Source: Nostoc sp. PCC 7524 (GTDB taxonomy: Bacteria; Cyanobacteriota; Cyanobacteriia; Cyanobacteriales; Nostocaceae). Taken from it: a stretch of 64,000 bases of DNA. The position numbers were made by a program, and so were the translations under genes. This document shows, in pieces, positions 61,730 to 64,000 of this stretch (positions are counted from its first letter, which is position 1; every line of letters starts with the position of its first letter). Location: NCBI RefSeq assembly GCF_000316645.1, contig NC_019684.1:3811501-3875500 (forward strand). The letters are read 5' to 3'. The notes beneath the pieces are model-generated. The model worked only from the letters and a program-made list of their open reading frames with translations, was not told where the DNA came from and did not search any database.

Positions 61730-62969
61730 AGTAATTATTACTTCTGCTATTGCTAATAGAACTTACTCTCTCAACTTCCATGCTACCTCTACTATTATCT
61801 CCTTTACCTCAAGCTCTTCCCCTACAGTTCAATCAATTAGAGATGGGTTGATTGCTGCTATTAATGCTAATACAACTATTAATACCTCAGTACAGGCTGT
61901 AGTTGGAGATGGTAACGATAGAATTTATATAAATAACATTAATACAACTACTCCTATCAGGGTATTTGTTCATACCTCTGGGGATGGAATGAGAGTTATT
62001 AATAATTCCTTAGATCAACCTAACAGAGATGATTATATTTATGCTATTGAGAATAGCTTTGATTCAGAGGATGGTTGGAACCAAGGATTCCTGATTGCTC
62101 CCGAAGCTTTCCAGAACTTATTTACTCAAAGCGATCGCATTGCGGTGGGTTCTGCAATGGAAGCTTTAGCTAGTGACCCTCTATTTGATTGGGTTGCTTT
62201 AGTTGATTGTGGTACTGGTAGGACTAGAACCCAAGCACAAGCTGAAGGATTACTTTATATCTCTCCTCAAGGTCATACAGGATTCTACTATCCTTATGTA
62301 ATTGATTTAGAAGGTAATTTAGTTCCACCTTCTGCGGGTGTTGCTGGTATAGCTACTCGTAGATTTAAGGAAGAAGGATTCCAACAACCTCCTGCTGGGT
62401 CTAAATTTCCTATGCTAGGAGTTACTGATGTAGTTACTAAGGTTAGCACACAAGAGCAAGAAGAACTCAACCCTCTAGGAATTAACATCATTCGTAACCT
62501 GAGAAATAAGGGTGTAGTCGTTTGGGCAATGAGAACTCGCTCTAATAATGAGTTTTATACTTTCCTACACACTAGGGTCATTATGAACGTTCTAAATGGA
62601 ACACTTCGTAGTGGGTTTGATAATGATTTATTCTCCGCAATTGATGGCCAAGGGTCACTGTTAAATGCCATCTCCCTAACTGCTAGTGCTGTATGTTCTC
62701 GTCTATGGAGAGGTAAGGCTCTGTTTGGAGCTACTGAAGCTGAAGCATTTGAGGTTAAGTGTGACTTCGAGAATAACCCTCCAGAGGAATTAGAGAGAGG
62801 AAATGTAATCTTAGAGGTTTATGCTGTACCTGCTCCTGCAATGGAGAAATTACTAATTAACACAATCAGAGTTTCTATTGGTACTTTACCACTTAATCAA
62901 AATCAAGTAGAAGCTCAATTAATACAATCAGCTACTACTACCATTTAATTAAATATTAGGAATATATAG

Positions 62970-63431
62970 ATGAGATTACAGGACATTAACCCTCAAAGTA
63001 ACAGTGATTATCATATTACTATAGAGGGTCTTAATAATATTTACTGGACTCAATTCTCAGGAATTAAAGTTAATTACAGTAGACCTAAATATAATGACGG
63101 ACTTTCTAATGTAATGCGTAGTGCTGATGGAGGTACTAAAGAATATGAAGTAGTTACCATCTCTAAACCCTACGACCCTGAGAAAGACCAACCTGCCCTT
63201 GATTTTATTAAACAGAGGGAAGATGGTTCTCCTTTCAATATGAGATTACGTCCAGTTAGAAGAGTAACCAATGCCCAAGGTACTAATACTTTTAGAGGTA
63301 ATAAAGCTTGGGATTTATTTGGATGTAGAATTTCTAGCTGGTCTTGCCCAGGTAATGTTGACACTTCTGATGGTAGTCAAACTTCTACCTTAGAAATTCA
63401 ATTTACTATAGACAGTGCAGAATTTAAATAA
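62970..63431 (+). CDS. Tail tube protein
   Basis: A 153-aa protein directly after the sheath gene, the standard place of the tube. The text DYHITIEGLNNIYWTQFSGI, GGTKEYEVVTISKPYDPEKD and WSCPGNVDTSDGSQTSTLEI fits the phage_tail_tube (T4-gp19-like) beta-barrel family, as in cyanobacterial contractile particles. It would stack into the rigid inner tube of the tail. The RBS is AGGA. Confidence 0.85.
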   Translation: MRLQDINPQSNSDYHITIEGLNNIYWTQFSGIKVNYSRPKYNDGLSNVMRSADGGTKEYEVVTISKPYDPEKDQPALDFIKQREDGSPFNMRLRPVRRVTNAQGTNTFRGNKAWDLFGCRISSWSCPGNVDTSDGSQTSTLEIQFTIDSAEFK

Positions 63432-63443
63432 TAGGTGATATTT

Positions 63444-63857
63444 ATGGCTAGAAAAGTAGTAATGGAAGAGATGAAGCAGATATCATCTGAACATACCAAC
63501 AGCTTGGTTAGTGAAGGTAATAATAATGAATTCCAGGTAGAGTTTAATCAAGAAGAGGGAATAGTTAGGTTTCAATTAACTGATGGTACTCTTATTCAAT
63601 TAAACTCTCCTAAAGCTAAACAATTTCTCTTATTAGATAGTTATCTAAAAGTGGCTGAAGAGGAGTTTAGAACTGAATCTTTTATTGCCTTAAAGCTAGC
63701 TTCCCTTTGCATAACTAAATTTGGAGATAGAGATAAAATCTCCTTTAATGAGCTTTTAGATATATTAGAAATTGAGGATGTAGAGAGGATGGCAGCTAGC
63801 CTAAATTGCTTTCGAGATAAGCTTGAATATTTGGCAAGAAAGTCAGATACTATTTAG
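63444..63857 (+). CDS. Tail assembly chaperone-like protein
   Basis: A 137-aa acidic protein following the tube gene. I start it at the ATG at 63444 with RBS AGGTGA (a GTG nine bases earlier would sit on that RBS). Position between tube and, presumably, tape measure, the size and an overlapping frame at its end fit the first half of a tail assembly chaperone. Its 3' end overlaps an open frame in the +1 phase (see next entry). No sequence motif proves the assignment. Confidence 0.65.
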   Translation: MARKVVMEEMKQISSEHTNSLVSEGNNNEFQVEFNQEEGIVRFQLTDGTLIQLNSPKAKQFLLLDSYLKVAEEEFRTESFIALKLASLCITKFGDRDKISFNELLDILEIEDVERMAASLNCFRDKLEYLARKSDTI

Positions 63858-64000
63858 TATTCAGTCTCAACCAGCATTAACCTGTCAAGAACTACTCCAA
63901 TCCTTAATTCTAGCCTGTGGAGGGAATATAAATCCCTCCTATTTCTATTTATTAGATATGGAAATATCTGAATGTTTGTATCACCTGTATATCTTTATAG
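63823..64000 (+). CDS. Partial frame overlapping the tail chaperone gene; possible frameshift product
   Basis: From about 63802 the +1 frame is open to the window end (no stop). It has no ATG in the overlap; the first usable codon is TTG at 63823. The encoded stretch SIQSQPALTCQELLQSLILA is protein-like. In many phages the second chaperone part is reached by ribosomal frameshifting: -1 in lambda G/GT, -2 in Mu. This geometry would need +1 or -2. Alternatively it is a separate gene with a TTG start. It runs off the window. Confidence 0.5.
   Translation, partial: MNIWQESQILFSIQSQPALTCQELLQSLILACGGNINPSYFYLLDMEISECLYHLYIFI

Larger units (their letters stand above)
59597..62948 (+). pseudogene. 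Contractile tail sheath protein gene split by an IS66-family element
   Basis: 59597-60182 and 61738-62948 join in frame as ...DRREVI-ITSAIANRT..., giving a 598-aa protein. N-terminal SPGVRINETTQGYRSLDIAS and TSLTDFTNVFGSSPSENSV are the classic sheath opening, and the C-terminal part has LGINIIRNLRNKGVVVWAMR and TRVIMNVLN, the conserved sheath core. The target AGTAATTA is duplicated. This shows the phage had a contractile tail (myovirus). The second part alone could be translated from the ATG at 61848, but would lack the N-terminal half. Confidence 0.93.

Noticed and set aside
41330..64000. A tailocin (headless contractile particle) rather than a prophage
   Set aside because: Terminase, portal, scaffold and capsid genes are all present next to the sheath and tube, so this was a full phage.

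Overview
The window looks like the chromosome of a heterocyst-forming cyanobacterium of the Nostoc/Anabaena group with the left part of an inserted prophage. Evidence for the host: many HIP1 octamers (GCGATCGC), heptanucleotide short tandem repeats (STRR) between genes, a Cph1-type phytochrome, PEP-CTERM, Nif11-type and double-glycine peptides, and a restriction-modification pair whose methylase resembles ATGCAT enzymes (AvaIII was found in Anabaena variabilis). No database search was possible. Names rest on motifs and remembered family sequences.

Host part, 1 to about 41,330: an RND-type adaptor (219-1577, -); the R-M pair (1886-3908); a small membrane protein; an RppA/RppB-like two-component system (4513-6549); a PMT-family glycosyltransferase; and a light-signalling group of phytochrome kinase, RcpA-type regulator and receiver-kinase (8752-12775). 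Next comes a peptide-export region: HTH protein, C39-peptidase ABC transporter, HlyD adaptor and PpiC isomerase (13399-19103, +), facing small double-glycine peptide genes on the minus strand (two not long enough for routine ORF calling). A RiPP locus follows (21309-23943, -): radical SAM/SPASM enzyme, a Nif11-leader precursor with two X-Tyr-Gly motifs, a Cys-rich protein, a second precursor and a 54-aa protein. This layout fits a spliceotide (tyramine-excising) system. After it lie an EF-G-like GTPase without the usual catalytic His, a TPR protein, a PsiE-like gene split by a 131-bp MITE, two large RTX-type phosphatases with a candidate Pho box, an MscS channel and S-adenosylhomocysteine hydrolase.

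Prophage part, about 41,330 to beyond 64,000: it starts at the 5' half of a tRNA-Ala(GGC) gene, followed by a tyrosine recombinase gene carrying an in-frame TAG. A leftward early block holds small unknown proteins, a large P-loop helicase like cyanobacterial plasmid replication proteins and a ribbon-helix-helix protein. A rightward late block runs terminase, portal, scaffold, capsid, connectors, contractile sheath, tube and tail chaperone, so the phage was a myovirus. The capsid gene is split by an IS110-family element and the sheath gene by an IS66-family element with an exact 8-bp target duplication; both genes reassemble in frame when the insertions are removed. With the integrase stop, at least three key functions are broken, so this is a decaying prophage. 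HIP1 sites almost vanish here (3 counted by eye against more than 30 in the host part).

Most notable observations: the spliceotide-like cluster; two 8-nt matches in the IS110 non-coding end that fit target and donor guides of a bridge RNA; a four-copy family of multi-hairpin repeats in the prophage with compensatory stem changes; a prophage protein resembling PduO-type cobalamin adenosyltransferase; and the tRNA-Ala half-gene boundary.
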